A DNA stretch of 33,941 nt from Roseateles sp. (GCA_016790285.1 JAEUPJ010000082.1:1-33941); one strand, 5' to 3'. Positions 18,101 through 27,592 are shown, counted from the stretch's first letter. The notes: generated from the sequence alone by a model not told the origin. Numbers and translations: made by a program.

Positions 18101-19682
18101 ACGCGGCTGCCAGCGCTTCCAGGCCGACCTTGGGGTCGTGCAGGCCCTGGTAGATCGGCGGGATGGGCTTGTCCACGCCGAAGAGGCGGTAGACGGCATG
18201 CATGGCGCAGTGCACCGAGTACTCGACGGTGTAGACCGTGTCGTCCGGCAGCTCCACGTGCTGGCCCAGGAAGGCGAAATTGGCGGCGCCGGCGGGCAGC
18301 ACCTGCGGGCGGTCGGCGGGCTTGCGGGGCGCGAACATGGCCGAGGCGTAGGGCAGCATCACCGGCGTCACGTCGGTGCTGGCCAGGGCGGCGTCGCGGA
18401 TGTCGTCGAAGGCGAGGTGGTGCAGCAACTCGTCGAGGATCTCCCGCCCGGTGCATTGCGCCATGGGCTTGGCGACGTGGTCGCCGGGTGCGTCGATGAA
18501 GAGGCCGTAGCCCCAGGCGGTGTAGGTGTCCGCCGGCATGCCGGGGAAGTGCGGCTGGTGGGGCACGACGAGAGACAACAGCCAGCCCGAGTCCACGAAG
18601 GTCATGAGCGCGCCCGTGCCCGGCTCGTTGCCGCTGTAGGCGACGAGGCGGTCCAGCAGCGTGCGGCCGTGCATCGTCAGCGTGAACGACTCCCACTTGT
18701 TGTCGTCCACGTTGAAGAAGGTGTGCGGGCGGCCGAAGTCGTCGGCCTTGAGGGCCAGCGTCTCCCACAGCGACCAGGCGCCGTCGCGCCGGTCGCGGAT
18801 GAGCGCCGGTGCTTCGCTGTTGCTGCCGTAGGTGGCGTCGGCGGTGATGGAGCCCAGCGTCACCAGGCAGGCGTCGTCCGAGCCCAGCTCGATGGCCTGC
18901 AGGCCCGCAGCCGTGCGCACGTGCAGCCGCGTCGCGCGGCGCCGGGCCGGGTTGTGCTGGTCGAAGTCGATGTCGGTCACGCGGTGGCCGAAGCGCATGT
19001 CCACGCCTTGCGCGAGCAGCCAGCGCTGCAGCGGCACGGCGATGGAGTCGTACTGGTTGTAAGGCGTGCGGCGCACGCCGGCCAGGGTGTGCATGCGCGG
19101 GAACTCCTGCAGGAAGCGCAGGAAGTAGCGCCGCAACTCGATGGCGCTGTGCCAGTTCTGGAAGGCGAATGTCGTGCGCCACATCTGCCAGAAGTTGCTC
19201 TGGAAGAAGTGCGGCGAGAAGAGCTCGTCGATGCGCCGGGCGCCGAGCAGCGGCTCGGGCGTGGCGAGCAGCCGAGTGAGCTCCGCGCGGTCACGGCCAT
19301 TCAGGCCGTAGTGGCGCGCGTCCAGGATGCGCGCGCCGCGGCCGATGAGGCGTGCGCGCGCGTCGGTGTGCACCCGCGCGTTGAAGTCGTCGATCTCCTG
19401 GCGCACCGACCGCCCCGGCTGCTCCAGTGACGGGATGCCATCCAGCAGGTTCCACAGGCATTGGTAGACCTCCTCGCACAGCATGCGCCCCCCACGCGTC
19501 ACGTAGCCGGGCTGGGTGGGCGAGTCGCTGCCGTCCAGGCAGCCGCCGGCAATGCCCAGCTCCTCCAGGATGTGGATGCGCTGCCCGGGCATGCCGGCGT
19601 CACGGATGAGGAAGGTGGCCGCGGCCATCGAGGCGATGCCGCCGCCGACGAGCCAGACGTCGGCGTTCTTGGAGTCGAGCAT
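18093..19682 (-). CDS. ohyA: oleate hydratase (FAD-dependent fatty acid double-bond hydratase)
   Basis: A 529-residue flavoprotein. The N-terminal dinucleotide fold is VWLVGGGIASMAAATF (residues about 9-24) followed by the acid-ended strand IHILEE. The diagnostic stretch GCLDGSDSPTQPGYVTRGGR lies at residues about 47-66, then CEEVYQCLW. FFQSNFWQMWRTTFAFQ, YNQYDSIAVPLQRWL, and the C-terminal GLFIDAPGD and CTGREIL segments are shared with bacterial oleate hydratases (MCRA family). The enzyme adds water to cis-9 double bonds, turning oleate to 10-hydroxystearate, a detoxifying or lipid-modifying step. Length is slightly below the 560-650 residues common in this family. The gene runs toward the CoA transferase and has a symmetric GAGTGA/TCACTC element 26 bases before its start. 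Confidence 0.93.
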   Translation of the reverse strand: MLDSKNADVWLVGGGIASMAAATFLIRDAGMPGQRIHILEELGIAGGCLDGSDSPTQPGYVTRGGRMLCEEVYQCLWNLLDGIPSLEQPGRSVRQEIDDFNARVHTDARARLIGRGARILDARHYGLNGRDRAELTRLLATPEPLLGARRIDELFSPHFFQSNFWQMWRTTFAFQNWHSAIELRRYFLRFLQEFPRMHTLAGVRRTPYNQYDSIAVPLQRWLLAQGVDMRFGHRVTDIDFDQHNPARRRATRLHVRTAAGLQAIELGSDDACLVTLGSITADATYGSNSEAPALIRDRRDGAWSLWETLALKADDFGRPHTFFNVDDNKWESFTLTMHGRTLLDRLVAYSGNEPGTGALMTFVDSGWLLSLVVPHQPHFPGMPADTYTAWGYGLFIDAPGDHVAKPMAQCTGREILDELLHHLAFDDIRDAALASTDVTPVMLPYASAMFAPRKPADRPQVLPAGAANFAFLGQHVELPDDTVYTVEYSVHCAMHAVYRLFGVDKPIPPIYQGLHDPKVGLEALAAAFS

Positions 19683-19707
19683 GGTGCAGGCGGCGCGGGC
19701 CGCCCCG

Positions 19708-19727
19708 GAGTGAGTCTGGTTTCACTC
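19708..19727 (-). promoter_or_regulatory. inverted repeat upstream of oleate hydratase, possible operator
   Basis: GAGTGA (19708-19713) and TCACTC (19722-19727) are perfect inverted halves separated by 8 bases, 26 bases upstream of the oleate hydratase ATG. This is the size of a TetR- or MarR-type operator. No such regulator gene is adjacent, so the link is inference. Confidence 0.35.
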
Positions 19728-19847
19728 TAGGCAGCGGCGCGCGGAGCCGCCCTGACCTCCGTCAAGATATGGCGTCAGGCGGGTGCGCGCGGCGGCCCTC
19801 TCTAGAATCCGCCCCCTTTCGCATTTGTCGCCCGCGCACCGGCTCCC

Positions 19848-20705
19848 ATGGACATCGTCGTCAACGAAGAACTCAAGGCCTACATCGAACCGTTGACCGC
19901 CGAGGAGCACGATGCGCTGGAGCGCAGCATCCTGGCCGAAGGGTGCCGCGACGCCCTCGTGCTGTGGGGCAATGTGCTGGTGGATGGCCACAACCGCTAC
20001 GGCATCTGCCGCAAGCACGGGCTGCCTTTCCAGACGGTGCAGAACCCGCGCTTCCAGTCGATGGAGGATGTGCACCTGTGGATGATCGACCAGCACCTGG
20101 GCCGGCGCAGCCTCTCCGACTTCCAGCGCGGCGTGCTCGCCCTACGCAAGCGCGAGATCGTGGCCGACCGCCGTGCGCGACGCACAGCGGTGGAGTCGGG
20201 TGCCGCGGCGCCGCAGGCCGCCGCGGTACCCACTGCGCCCGAGCCCGAGGCCCCGGCGGCACCGCTGCCGCCCCAGGACAGCCTGGAAACCCGTGAGGCC
20301 CTGGCGCGCGCCGCGCGGCTCAGCAGCAGCCAGGTGGTGCTGATCGAGAAGATCCAGAAGCAGGGCGCGCCGGAGCTGGTGGCGGCCGTGAAGGCGGGGG
20401 TGGTGTCCATCAACGCCGCCGCGGCGGTGGCGACGCTGCCGGCCGACGAGCAGGCCGCGGCCGCAGCGGCCGGGGCCGAGGAGCTCAAGCAGGCCGCCAA
20501 GCGGGTGCGGGAGTCGCGCCGCCGCCCGCCGGCGGTGCTGCCGGACACGGACGAGGCGTCGCAGGGCCCTGCGCCCTCGCAGGACCCGCAGGCCGGCGTG
20601 CCGACATGGGCGTCGCTGCAGCAGCGTGTCGCGGAACTCGAAGCCGAGAACGCGGCCCTGCGCCAGGAACTGGCCGCACTGCGCGGGGGCGCTGCCGCCG
20701 CCTGA
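19848..20705 (+). CDS. ParB-like N-terminal domain protein with C-terminal leucine zipper
   Basis: A 285-residue protein. Residues 1-90 resemble the ParB N-terminal (ParBc) fold: EPLTAEEHDALERSILAEG, then VLVDGHNRYGICRKHGLPF, in which DGHNR corresponds to the nucleotide-binding G-x-x-R box of ParB/Srx proteins. A linker rich in Ala and Pro follows (about 110-145), then a helical region (146-200) that may hold a helix-turn-helix. The C terminus LQQRVAELEAENAALRQELA (about 253-275) is a clear heptad leucine zipper. No parA gene, parS-like site or plasmid gene is nearby, so this is more likely a chromosomal DNA-binding or partition-related protein of the kind annotated in Burkholderiales. Target unknown. 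A TAGAAT hexamer lies 40 bases before the ATG without a matching -35. Confidence 0.8.
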   Translation: MDIVVNEELKAYIEPLTAEEHDALERSILAEGCRDALVLWGNVLVDGHNRYGICRKHGLPFQTVQNPRFQSMEDVHLWMIDQHLGRRSLSDFQRGVLALRKREIVADRRARRTAVESGAAAPQAAAVPTAPEPEAPAAPLPPQDSLETREALARAARLSSSQVVLIEKIQKQGAPELVAAVKAGVVSINAAAAVATLPADEQAAAAAAGAEELKQAAKRVRESRRRPPAVLPDTDEASQGPAPSQDPQAGVPTWASLQQRVAELEAENAALRQELAALRGGAAAA

Positions 20706-20728
20706 ACCGCGGCGGCGGGCGTGTCGCG

Positions 20729-21541
20729 TCAGTCGCGGAACGTGGCGGCCGCGCCCTTGCCGGCCATCATGGCCCGGCTCAGGTCCTCGCTCATGAGCAT
20801 GGCGGCGTTCCAGGTCGCGATGTAGTTCAGTCCGTCGGCCACCGAGTGGTCACGCGCGTAGTTCAGCTGCTCCTTCGTGCCGCGGATGGACAGCGGGGAT
20901 TTGGCGGCGATGGTGGCAGCCAGCTCGCGCACGCCGGCCTGCAGCGCCTCGCGGCTGTCGAACACGCGGTTCACGAGGCCGATCTCGCGCGCCTCGGCCG
21001 CCTCCACGCGACGGCCGGTGTAGGCCAGCTCGCGCACGAGGCCCTGGCCGCCGATGAGCTTTGGCAGGCGCTGCAGCGTGCCCACATCGGCGACCATGCC
21101 GATGTCGATCTCCTTGATGGAGAAGTAGGCGTCGGCGCTGCAGTAGCGCATGTCGGCGCAGCAGATGAGGTCGATGCCGCCGCCCACGCAGGCACCGTGG
21201 ATGGCCGCGAGTACCGGCTTGCGGCAGCGCTCCAGGCTGGTGAGGGTGTCCTGCATGTCCAGGATGACGCGGCGCAGTGCTTCGCGCGTGCGGCCATCGC
21301 ACGGGTCCTGGATCTGTGGGGCCAGGCCCATCATCATGGCCAGGTCGATGCCGGCCGTGAAATGCCGCCCCTCGCCCTCCAGCACCGCCACGCGGGCGTC
21401 GGCCTGGCCGTCCAGCCAGTCGAAGGCCAGGCGGATGTCCTGCCACATCGTCGCGTTCATCGCGTTGGCCTTGTCAGGCCGGTTCAGGCGCACGGTGGCG
21501 ATGTGGTCCTGGACAGAGATGGTGAGGGTTTCGAGTTGCAT
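20729..21541 (-). CDS. delta(3,5)-delta(2,4)-dienoyl-CoA isomerase (crotonase fold)
   Basis: A 270-residue crotonase-family enzyme. Beyond the fold (AIHGACVGGGIDL oxyanion loop), the three acidic residues of rat ECH1 are kept with exact spacing: Asp124, Glu144 and Asp152 match Asp176, Glu196 and Asp204. The surrounding string ADVGTLQRLPKLIG is nearly identical to that enzyme. This makes dienoyl-CoA isomerase a better call than plain enoyl-CoA hydratase, which would have Glu at the ends of the loop. The enzyme moves double bonds when odd-numbered unsaturated fatty acids such as oleate enter beta-oxidation. The ATG at 21541 (over an in-frame upstream start) matches family starts. It lies 5 bases after doc on the same strand with no ribosome site, so it may be translated by coupling to the toxin gene. 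Confidence 0.88.
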   Translation of the reverse strand: MQLETLTISVQDHIATVRLNRPDKANAMNATMWQDIRLAFDWLDGQADARVAVLEGEGRHFTAGIDLAMMMGLAPQIQDPCDGRTREALRRVILDMQDTLTSLERCRKPVLAAIHGACVGGGIDLICCADMRYCSADAYFSIKEIDIGMVADVGTLQRLPKLIGGQGLVRELAYTGRRVEAAEAREIGLVNRVFDSREALQAGVRELAATIAAKSPLSIRGTKEQLNYARDHSVADGLNYIATWNAAMLMSEDLSRAMMAGKGAAATFRD

Positions 21542-21546
21542 GGTGG

Positions 21547-21945
21547 TCAGCGGGTCGTGGTGTGCTCGCGCAGCCATGGCGCGAGGGTGGGTTCGTCGAT
21601 GTCGCCGGCGGCGACGGCGAGCGTGGTGAGGGTGGCGCTCCCGTCGTCGGCCGTCAGCTCGGCGCCATTGAGCACCAGGAACAGTTCCACGGCGACATGC
21701 GCGGTGCGCTTGTTGCCGTCGACGAAGGGATGATTCTTGGCCAGGGCGACAGCGTACGCCGCCGCCAGGTCGAGGACGTCGGGCTCGCCATACAGGGCCA
21801 GGTTCTGCGGCCGGGCGAGGGCCGACTCGAACAGGCCTTCGTCACGGGTGCCCGGCGCGCCGCCGTGCTCGGCGAGCTGCTCCAGATGGACGACTTGCTG
21901 GACGCTGGCGTTCAGCCAGCGCCACTGCCGAGGCGCGGCGCTCAC
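21547..21945 (-). CDS. doc: Doc-like Fic-fold toxin (death-on-curing family)
   Basis: A 132-residue protein from a GTG start that overlaps the antitoxin stop by four bases (GTGA). The Fic-type active motif is HPFVDGNKRT at residues 72-81, with the Lys of the Doc subgroup (H-x-F-x-[D/N]-x-N-K-R-T), rather than the Fic G-N-G-R. Doc of phage P1 phosphorylates elongation factor Tu and stops translation; here this activity is inferred. The rest (DEGLFESALARPQNLALYG before the motif) is characteristic of Doc. It pairs with the AbrB-like antitoxin gene directly upstream. The downstream dienoyl-CoA isomerase gene starts 5 bases after its stop. Confidence 0.92.
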   Translation of the reverse strand: MSAAPRQWRWLNASVQQVVHLEQLAEHGGAPGTRDEGLFESALARPQNLALYGEPDVLDLAAAYAVALAKNHPFVDGNKRTAHVAVELFLVLNGAELTADDGSATLTTLAVAAGDIDEPTLAPWLREHTTTR

Positions 21946-22166
21946 TTGGCCAGCTCGTGCAGCACGGCGCGACGCTTCTTCATGATGTCGCGGGCGGCAC
22001 GCATCTGCGCCTCGAACTCCGGGCTGTAGGGCGTCAGCAGCACGCCATTGACAGCCTCGGAGAGGTAGAGCACGTCGCCCTTCTCCACCTTGAGCCGCGC
22101 CAGCACCTCCTTGGGCAGGATGACGCCGACCGAGTTGCCGATCTGGGTGAGTTTGAGTGTGCTCAT
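21942..22166 (-). CDS. AbrB/MazE-type antitoxin (DNA-binding)
   Basis: A 74-residue protein. Residues 3-45 form a SpoVT/AbrB swapped-hairpin domain: LKLTQIGNSVGVILPKEVLARL, then KGDVLYLSEAVNGVLLTPY. The tail (SPEFEAQMRAARDIMKKRRAVLHELAK) is helical and charged and would wrap the toxin. The stop overlaps the doc GTG start, the usual arrangement of type II toxin-antitoxin operons. It likely represses its own promoter, and a palindrome GTTATAAC lies just upstream. Classic Doc partners with Phd; AbrB-type partners of Doc also occur. No clear Shine-Dalgarno precedes the ATG. Confidence 0.9.
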   Translation of the reverse strand: MSTLKLTQIGNSVGVILPKEVLARLKVEKGDVLYLSEAVNGVLLTPYSPEFEAQMRAARDIMKKRRAVLHELAK

Positions 22167-22179
22167 GAGGCTGCCTGGC

Positions 22180-22188
22180 GTTATAACA
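22180..22188 (-). promoter_or_regulatory. extended -10 promoter and palindrome of the toxin-antitoxin operon
   Basis: Read on the minus strand, TGT-TATAAC forms an extended -10 element (TGn before a 5/6 match to TATAAT), and GTTATAAC (22180-22187) is itself a perfect palindrome. It lies in a small AT-rich island in otherwise GC-rich DNA. The predicted start site is about 7 bases before the antitoxin ATG, so the leader would be very short. A palindrome over the -10 is a natural place for antitoxin autorepression. Confidence 0.5.
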
Positions 22189-22327
22189 AACCTAATACTG
22201 GCGGCCGAGCGGCGGGTGGACAGGCGAAAGGCATTCTCATCAACCCGAACGCACGCAGGCGCGCGAAAACCCTGCGTGTGTCAGCCGCGCGCCCGCTGCG
22301 CGGCTCGGTGCGTCGATACTCCGTCCC

Positions 22328-23017
<690 letters not shown>

Positions 23018-23156
23018 GCCCGTGGGGGGCGATGGCGGCAGGGCATGGCTGCGTTAGCATGCCGCGCGCCGGGCGCCAGCCTCCGCTGGGGCGGCCTGGT
23101 TTTCGCTTCGGCCCGCAGCGGCAGCGCTGAAGGGCCACAGAGCCACAGGGAGTGAC

Positions 23157-23762
23157 ATGTCTTTGATCCGTTCCATCGTCGCCGGCGCCGCCGGCCTTGC
23201 CGCCAGCCTGCCGCTGCTGGCCCAGTCGTTGTCGCCCAACCTCGCGGGCGCCACCTACATCAGCGCCGAGTTCGGCACGGGCAAGGTCGGGCTGAACTGC
23301 CCGGCCAACACGCCGTGCAGCCGTGTGGACGCCAACCTCGTGGTGCGCGCCGGCCACCGGTTCGATGCGTCGTGGGCCTTCGAGGTGACGTACAACCACA
23401 TCGACGCCGACTGGGGCTTTCTCGGCGCGAACTACTCGGCCGAATTCACCGGCGTCGGCGTCGGCGCGGCCTACTACCTGCCGGTGTCTGACAAGGTCAG
23501 CGCACTGTTGCGTGTGGGTGCGGCTTCCAACGAGCTGAAGTTGCAGCCGGCCGTGGGGCTGGGGGGCAAGGACCCCGGCACGTTCTCCACGAGCGCGGTG
23601 AAGCCTTATGCAGGCCTGGGCCTGACGTGGCAGTTCGCGCGCCACTGGAGCACCAGCGTCAACGTGGACCTGACCCGCGCCGAGCTGCGCGAGTCGTCCA
23701 CCAGCGCCAAGCAGGGTGTCACCGTGCGCACGGTGGGTGCCGGCATCGCGTTCAACTTCTGA
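23157..23762 (+). CDS. outer-membrane beta-barrel protein between ureE and ureF
   Basis: A 201-residue protein with a signal peptide (residues 1-22, cut near LLA-Q) and a body of alternating amphipathic strands (ANLVVRAGHRF, WAFEVTYNHI, GVGVGAAYYL, ALLRVGAAS, PYAGLGLTWQFA, TSVNVDLTRAEL). It ends in Phe (GAGIAFNF), the signal for the BAM outer-membrane assembly machinery. This is a small 8-stranded OmpA/OmpW-like barrel. Two cysteines (GLNCPANTPCSR) flank a loop and may form a disulfide. The ribosome site AGGGAG precedes the ATG. The stop and the ureF start share a base (TGATG), so it is translationally coupled to ureF and belongs to the urease operon. Whether it helps nickel or urea cross the outer membrane is inference; no specific channel family can be named. 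Confidence 0.82.
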   Translation: MSLIRSIVAGAAGLAASLPLLAQSLSPNLAGATYISAEFGTGKVGLNCPANTPCSRVDANLVVRAGHRFDASWAFEVTYNHIDADWGFLGANYSAEFTGVGVGAAYYLPVSDKVSALLRVGAASNELKLQPAVGLGGKDPGTFSTSAVKPYAGLGLTWQFARHWSTSVNVDLTRAELRESSTSAKQGVTVRTVGAGIAFNF

Positions 23763-24451
23763 TGACGCCCAGCCTGCCCACCGACACCACGCTGCTGCAC
23801 CTGCTGTGGCTGGCAAGCCCGGCCTTGCCGGTGGGCGGGTTCAGTTATTCAGAAGGCCTCGAAGCGGCTGTCGATGCCGGCGTCGTGCATGACGAGGCCA
23901 GCGCGGGAGACTGGCTGCTCAGCCAGCTGGAGCTCGTGCAGGCACGCGCCGAGCTCGTGGTCGCCGCCGGTGCCCATGCGGCCACGCTCGCATGCGACGA
24001 TGCACGCCTGGGGGCCCTCAACGCCTGGGTGCTGCACACGCGTGAAACGAGTGAAAGCCTGCAGCAGGCCCAGCAGATGGGGCGCAGCCTGCTCGTGTGG
24101 CTGCAGGGGCTTGTGCCTGGCGCCCCCGTGTTGCCGCTGCTGCAGGCGCTCAGGCCTGCGCCCACCTGGCCGGTGGTGATGGGTGCGGCTGCCGCCTCGC
24201 GCGGCGCGGCGCTGGAGCCGGCCCTGCAGGCCATTGCCTTCGGGTGGGCGGAGAATCTGATGCAGGCCGCCGTGCGCTGCGTGCCGCTGGGGCAGACGGC
24301 CGGGCAGCGCTTGCTGGCACGACTCGTGCAAGCCATTCCGGCAGCCGTGGCCACGGCCCGGGCCGCGCCCGAGCCGATGGCGTTCGCGCCCATGCTCGGC
24401 GTGCACGGTGCCCGCCACGAAACCCAGTACTCACGCCTCTTCCGCTCATGA
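23762..24451 (+). CDS. ureF: urease accessory protein
   Basis: A 229-residue UreF. The ATG at 23762 overlaps the previous stop (TGATG); the frame is open upstream but the family start is [24 protein letters not shown], with the conserved G-F-S-Y-S-x-G-L-E. Later, [22 protein letters not shown] and the C-terminal [11 protein letters not shown] are diagnostic; the C-terminal tail threads into UreG in the maturation complex. All-alpha, cytoplasmic; forms the UreG-UreF-UreD complex on apo-urease and checks GTPase-driven nickel loading. Its stop overlaps the ureG start (ATGA). Confidence 0.96.
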   Translation: MTPSLPTDTTLLHLLWLASPALPVGGFSYSEGLEAAVDAGVVHDEASAGDWLLSQLELVQARAELVVAAGAHAATLACDDARLGALNAWVLHTRETSESLQQAQQMGRSLLVWLQGLVPGAPVLPLLQALRPAPTWPVVMGAAAASRGAALEPALQAIAFGWAENLMQAAVRCVPLGQTAGQRLLARLVQAIPAAVATARAAPEPMAFAPMLGVHGARHETQYSRLFRS

Positions 24452-25095
24452 CCGCACCCCTTCACGCCATCCCGAACCGCTCCAAGAAGCTGCCGCCGCT
24501 GCGCGTGGGCGTGGGCGGCCCCGTCGGCTCGGGCAAGACCACGCTCGTGGAGATGCTCTGCAAGACGATGCGCGACCGGTGGGACCTCGTCGTCGTCACC
24601 AACGACATCTACACCAAGGAAGACCAGCGCCTGCTGACCGTGGCTGGCGCCCTGGCGCCGGAGCGCATCGTGGGCGTGGAGACCGGCGGCTGCCCGCACA
24701 CCGCCATCCGCGAGGACTGCTCCATCAACCTCGAGGCGGTGGACCGCATGCTGGAGAAGTTCCCCGACGCCGACATCGTCTTCGTCGAGAGCGGCGGCGA
24801 CAACCTTGCGGCCACCTTCAGCCCCGAGCTGTCGGACCTGACCATCTACGTCATCGACGTGGCCGCTGGCGAGAAGATCCCGCGCAAGGGCGGGCCCGGC
24901 ATCACCAAGAGCGACCTGTTCGTCATCAACAAGACCGACCTGGCCCCGCACGTCGGAGCCGACCTGGACATCATGCGCAGCGACACCGCCCGCATGCGGC
25001 CGGTCAAGCCCTGGGTCATGACCAACCTCAAGACCCGCGAGGGCCTGGCCGAGGTCGTCGACTTCATCGAGAAGAAGGGCCTGCTGGTTGGCTGA
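24448..25095 (+). CDS. ureG: urease accessory GTPase
   Basis: A 215-residue SIMIBI GTPase. The P loop [10 protein letters not shown] is at residues 23-32, the nickel-binding Cys82-Pro83-His84 in [21 protein letters not shown] forms the Walker B-like region, and NKTD is the guanine-binding motif. It lacks an N-terminal His cluster, unlike UreG of some actinobacteria, consistent with UreE supplying the His-rich store here. UreG receives Ni2+ from UreE and passes it to urease upon GTP hydrolysis. The ATG overlaps the ureF stop, and the 3' end overlaps the proposed ureD start by 8 bases. Confidence 0.97.
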   Translation: MTAPLHAIPNRSKKLPPLRVGVGGPVGSGKTTLVEMLCKTMRDRWDLVVVTNDIYTKEDQRLLTVAGALAPERIVGVETGGCPHTAIREDCSINLEAVDRMLEKFPDADIVFVESGGDNLAATFSPELSDLTIYVIDVAAGEKIPRKGGPGITKSDLFVINKTDLAPHVGADLDIMRSDTARMRPVKPWVMTNLKTREGLAEVVDFIEKKGLLVG

Positions 25096-25957
25096 CGTCG
25101 CTTCGGCCCAGGCGCAGGCTGGCGTGCGCTGGCCGGCGCGGCTGGCGCTGCGGGCCACGCGCGATGGCGCCGCCACGCGCGTGCACGCCCGCCACGACGG
25201 CCCGCTGCGCCTGCTCAAGACGCTTTACCCCGAAGGGCAGGGCGTGGCGCATGCCGTGCTCGTGCACCCGCCCGGCGGGCTGGTGGGTGGCGACCGGCTG
25301 GACATCGACATCAACGTGCAGCCCGGCGCCCACCTGCTCGTCACCACGCCGGCCGCGACGCGCTTTTACCGATCCCATGCAGGCGAGGCCGTGCAGGTCG
25401 TGCAGGCCCGCGTGGCCGAATGTGCACGCCTGGAGTGGCTGCCGCAGGAGACGCTGGCCTACCCGGCCTGCGACGCGCGCAACGAGGTGAGGCTGACCCT
25501 CGCCGCCGGGGCCAGCCTCTTCGCCGGCGAGGTGCTGGGCCTGGGGCTGCCGGCGGCGGGGGAGGCCTTCGATGCCGTTCACGCCAGCCGGCTGCTGCAG
25601 CACCTGGAGGTCACGGGCCTGTGGCTGGACCGCGGCCGGCTCGACGCGGCCGACAAGGCGCTCCTGGACGGCCCCTGCGGCCTCGCCGGCCACCGGGTGC
25701 TGGGCACGCTGGTCTATGCCCAGACCGACGCCCTGGCCGCAGCGCCTGCGCTGCTGGACGAAGCGCGGGCGCTGCTGGCCGCCGTGCCGCGTTCGGGTGC
25801 CACGCACCTGCACACGCCTGCCGGCGCGGTGCTGCTCGTGCGCGTGCTGGGCGACGAGGTCGAGGCCGTGACGCTGGCGCTGCGCCAGGTGCGCGCACTG
25901 TGGCGCGAGCGGCTCTGGCAACTGGGCAGCCCCGACCCGCGCATCTGGGCGACCTGA
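25088..25957 (+). CDS. ureD: urease accessory protein
   Basis: A 289-residue UreD (UreH). The family segments are present: [58 protein letters not shown] and [12 protein letters not shown]. The start is uncertain: TTG at 25088 overlaps ureG by 8 bases and has an AGAAGG about 10 bases before; GTG at 25124 would give a protein starting nearly at WPARLAL. UreD binds apo-urease first and provides the tunnel for nickel from UreG. It is the last gene here, whereas in many proteobacteria ureD comes before ureA. The convergent neighbour is 21 bases away. Confidence 0.95.
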   Translation: MADVASAQAQAGVRWPARLALRATRDGAATRVHARHDGPLRLLKTLYPEGQGVAHAVLVHPPGGLVGGDRLDIDINVQPGAHLLVTTPAATRFYRSHAGEAVQVVQARVAECARLEWLPQETLAYPACDARNEVRLTLAAGASLFAGEVLGLGLPAAGEAFDAVHASRLLQHLEVTGLWLDRGRLDAADKALLDGPCGLAGHRVLGTLVYAQTDALAAAPALLDEARALLAAVPRSGATHLHTPAGAVLLVRVLGDEVEAVTLALRQVRALWRERLWQLGSPDPRIWAT

Positions 25958-25978
25958 CCGGGGCGGCGCCTGCCGTGA

Positions 25979-26761
25979 TCAGCGCAACACGCCCAGCCAC
26001 AGGCCATGCGTTTGCGCGGGCGGCCACCAGCGCGCCACGCCGTCGCAGGCCGCCAGCGCCACGCCGATGACGGGCCGCCCGGCCAGGCGCTGGTGCTGCG
26101 CGGGCACGACCACCACGCGGCTTGCGTCGGCCAGCTCGAACACCCGGGCCGACACCGCGAAAGGCGCCGTGCGGGTTTCGTCCACAGCTGTCGCGCCCAG
26201 TGCCGACAGCAGCCGGGCCAGCGGCGCGGCATCGTCCGGCGCCACCCACACCTCGCGCGTGGCACAGGCGCCGTTGGTGTGGGCGAAATGCTCGGGCCGG
26301 TCGGTGGGCGAGCGGTTGTCGCCCGTGAAGAAGACCCAGGCGAGCGCCGGGTCGGTGAGCTCGATGCCCGTCGCCTCCCGCCGGTGGGCGATGCCCGCAG
26401 CCTGCAGCGCCGCCGCGGCAGCGGCTTCGTGCGGTGCATGCAGCGTCAGGAAGGCCGGGCCCTCGCCCTGCGTGAGCAGCGCCACGTAGTGCGCGCTGAG
26501 TTCGTCGCGCGCAGCCGGGGCGGTGATGAGTTCGAGGCCGGCGCCGTTGCGCAGCTTGATGTGGGCGTTGCGCACGCCGTTGGCATGCGGCCGCCCGGGC
26601 TTGATCGCGAAGCCGAGCGCGCGGTAGTCGGCCACCGCAGCGTCCAGGTCGCGCACGGCCACGGGCACGTGGTCCAGCCGGGCGAGGGGCTGTGCGGCGG
26701 CCGTCGCACCCGCCAGCGCGGCGAGCACCAGAAGCAGGGCTTGGATCAGCACGCGCGCCAT
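25979..26761 (-). CDS. exported glyoxalase-like (VOC) domain protein
   Basis: A 260-residue protein with a signal peptide (residues 1-23, cut after TAAAQ or close by). The segment LARLDHVPVAVRDLDAAVAD begins a vicinal-oxygen-chelate fold, followed by GFAIKPGRPHANGVRNAHIK and GLELITAP, typical of the Glyoxalase_3 family (residues about 28-195). Candidate metal ligands are His31, a His in the PHANG/AHIK stretch, and a Glu in LELI. The catalysed reaction is unknown; periplasmic export is unusual for VOC proteins. The gene follows terC on the same strand (36 bases apart), so the two may be cotranscribed. Confidence 0.8.
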   Translation of the reverse strand: MARVLIQALLLVLAALAGATAAAQPLARLDHVPVAVRDLDAAVADYRALGFAIKPGRPHANGVRNAHIKLRNGAGLELITAPAARDELSAHYVALLTQGEGPAFLTLHAPHEAAAAAALQAAGIAHRREATGIELTDPALAWVFFTGDNRSPTDRPEHFAHTNGACATREVWVAPDDAAPLARLLSALGATAVDETRTAPFAVSARVFELADASRVVVVPAQHQRLAGRPVIGVALAACDGVARWWPPAQTHGLWLGVLR

Positions 26762-26797
26762 GTCGGGATGCGGTGCCCGGCCGGCACCGCAAGCTAT

Positions 26798-27565
<768 letters not shown>

Positions 27566-27592
27566 GGCAGGGGCCGGTTGTCGCGTGGAAAA

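Noticed and set aside
16712-18199. N-terminal extension of the PAP2 lipoprotein frame by about 496 codons
   Set aside because: The extension is antisense to the CoA transferase; the lipoprotein signal at 16711 gives a clear true start.
3232-22327. The 19-kb block between ureC and ureE as a mobile island
   Set aside because: No integrase, transposase, tRNA edge or flanking direct repeat was seen, and base composition does not differ from the rest apart from the small patch at 22180-22198.
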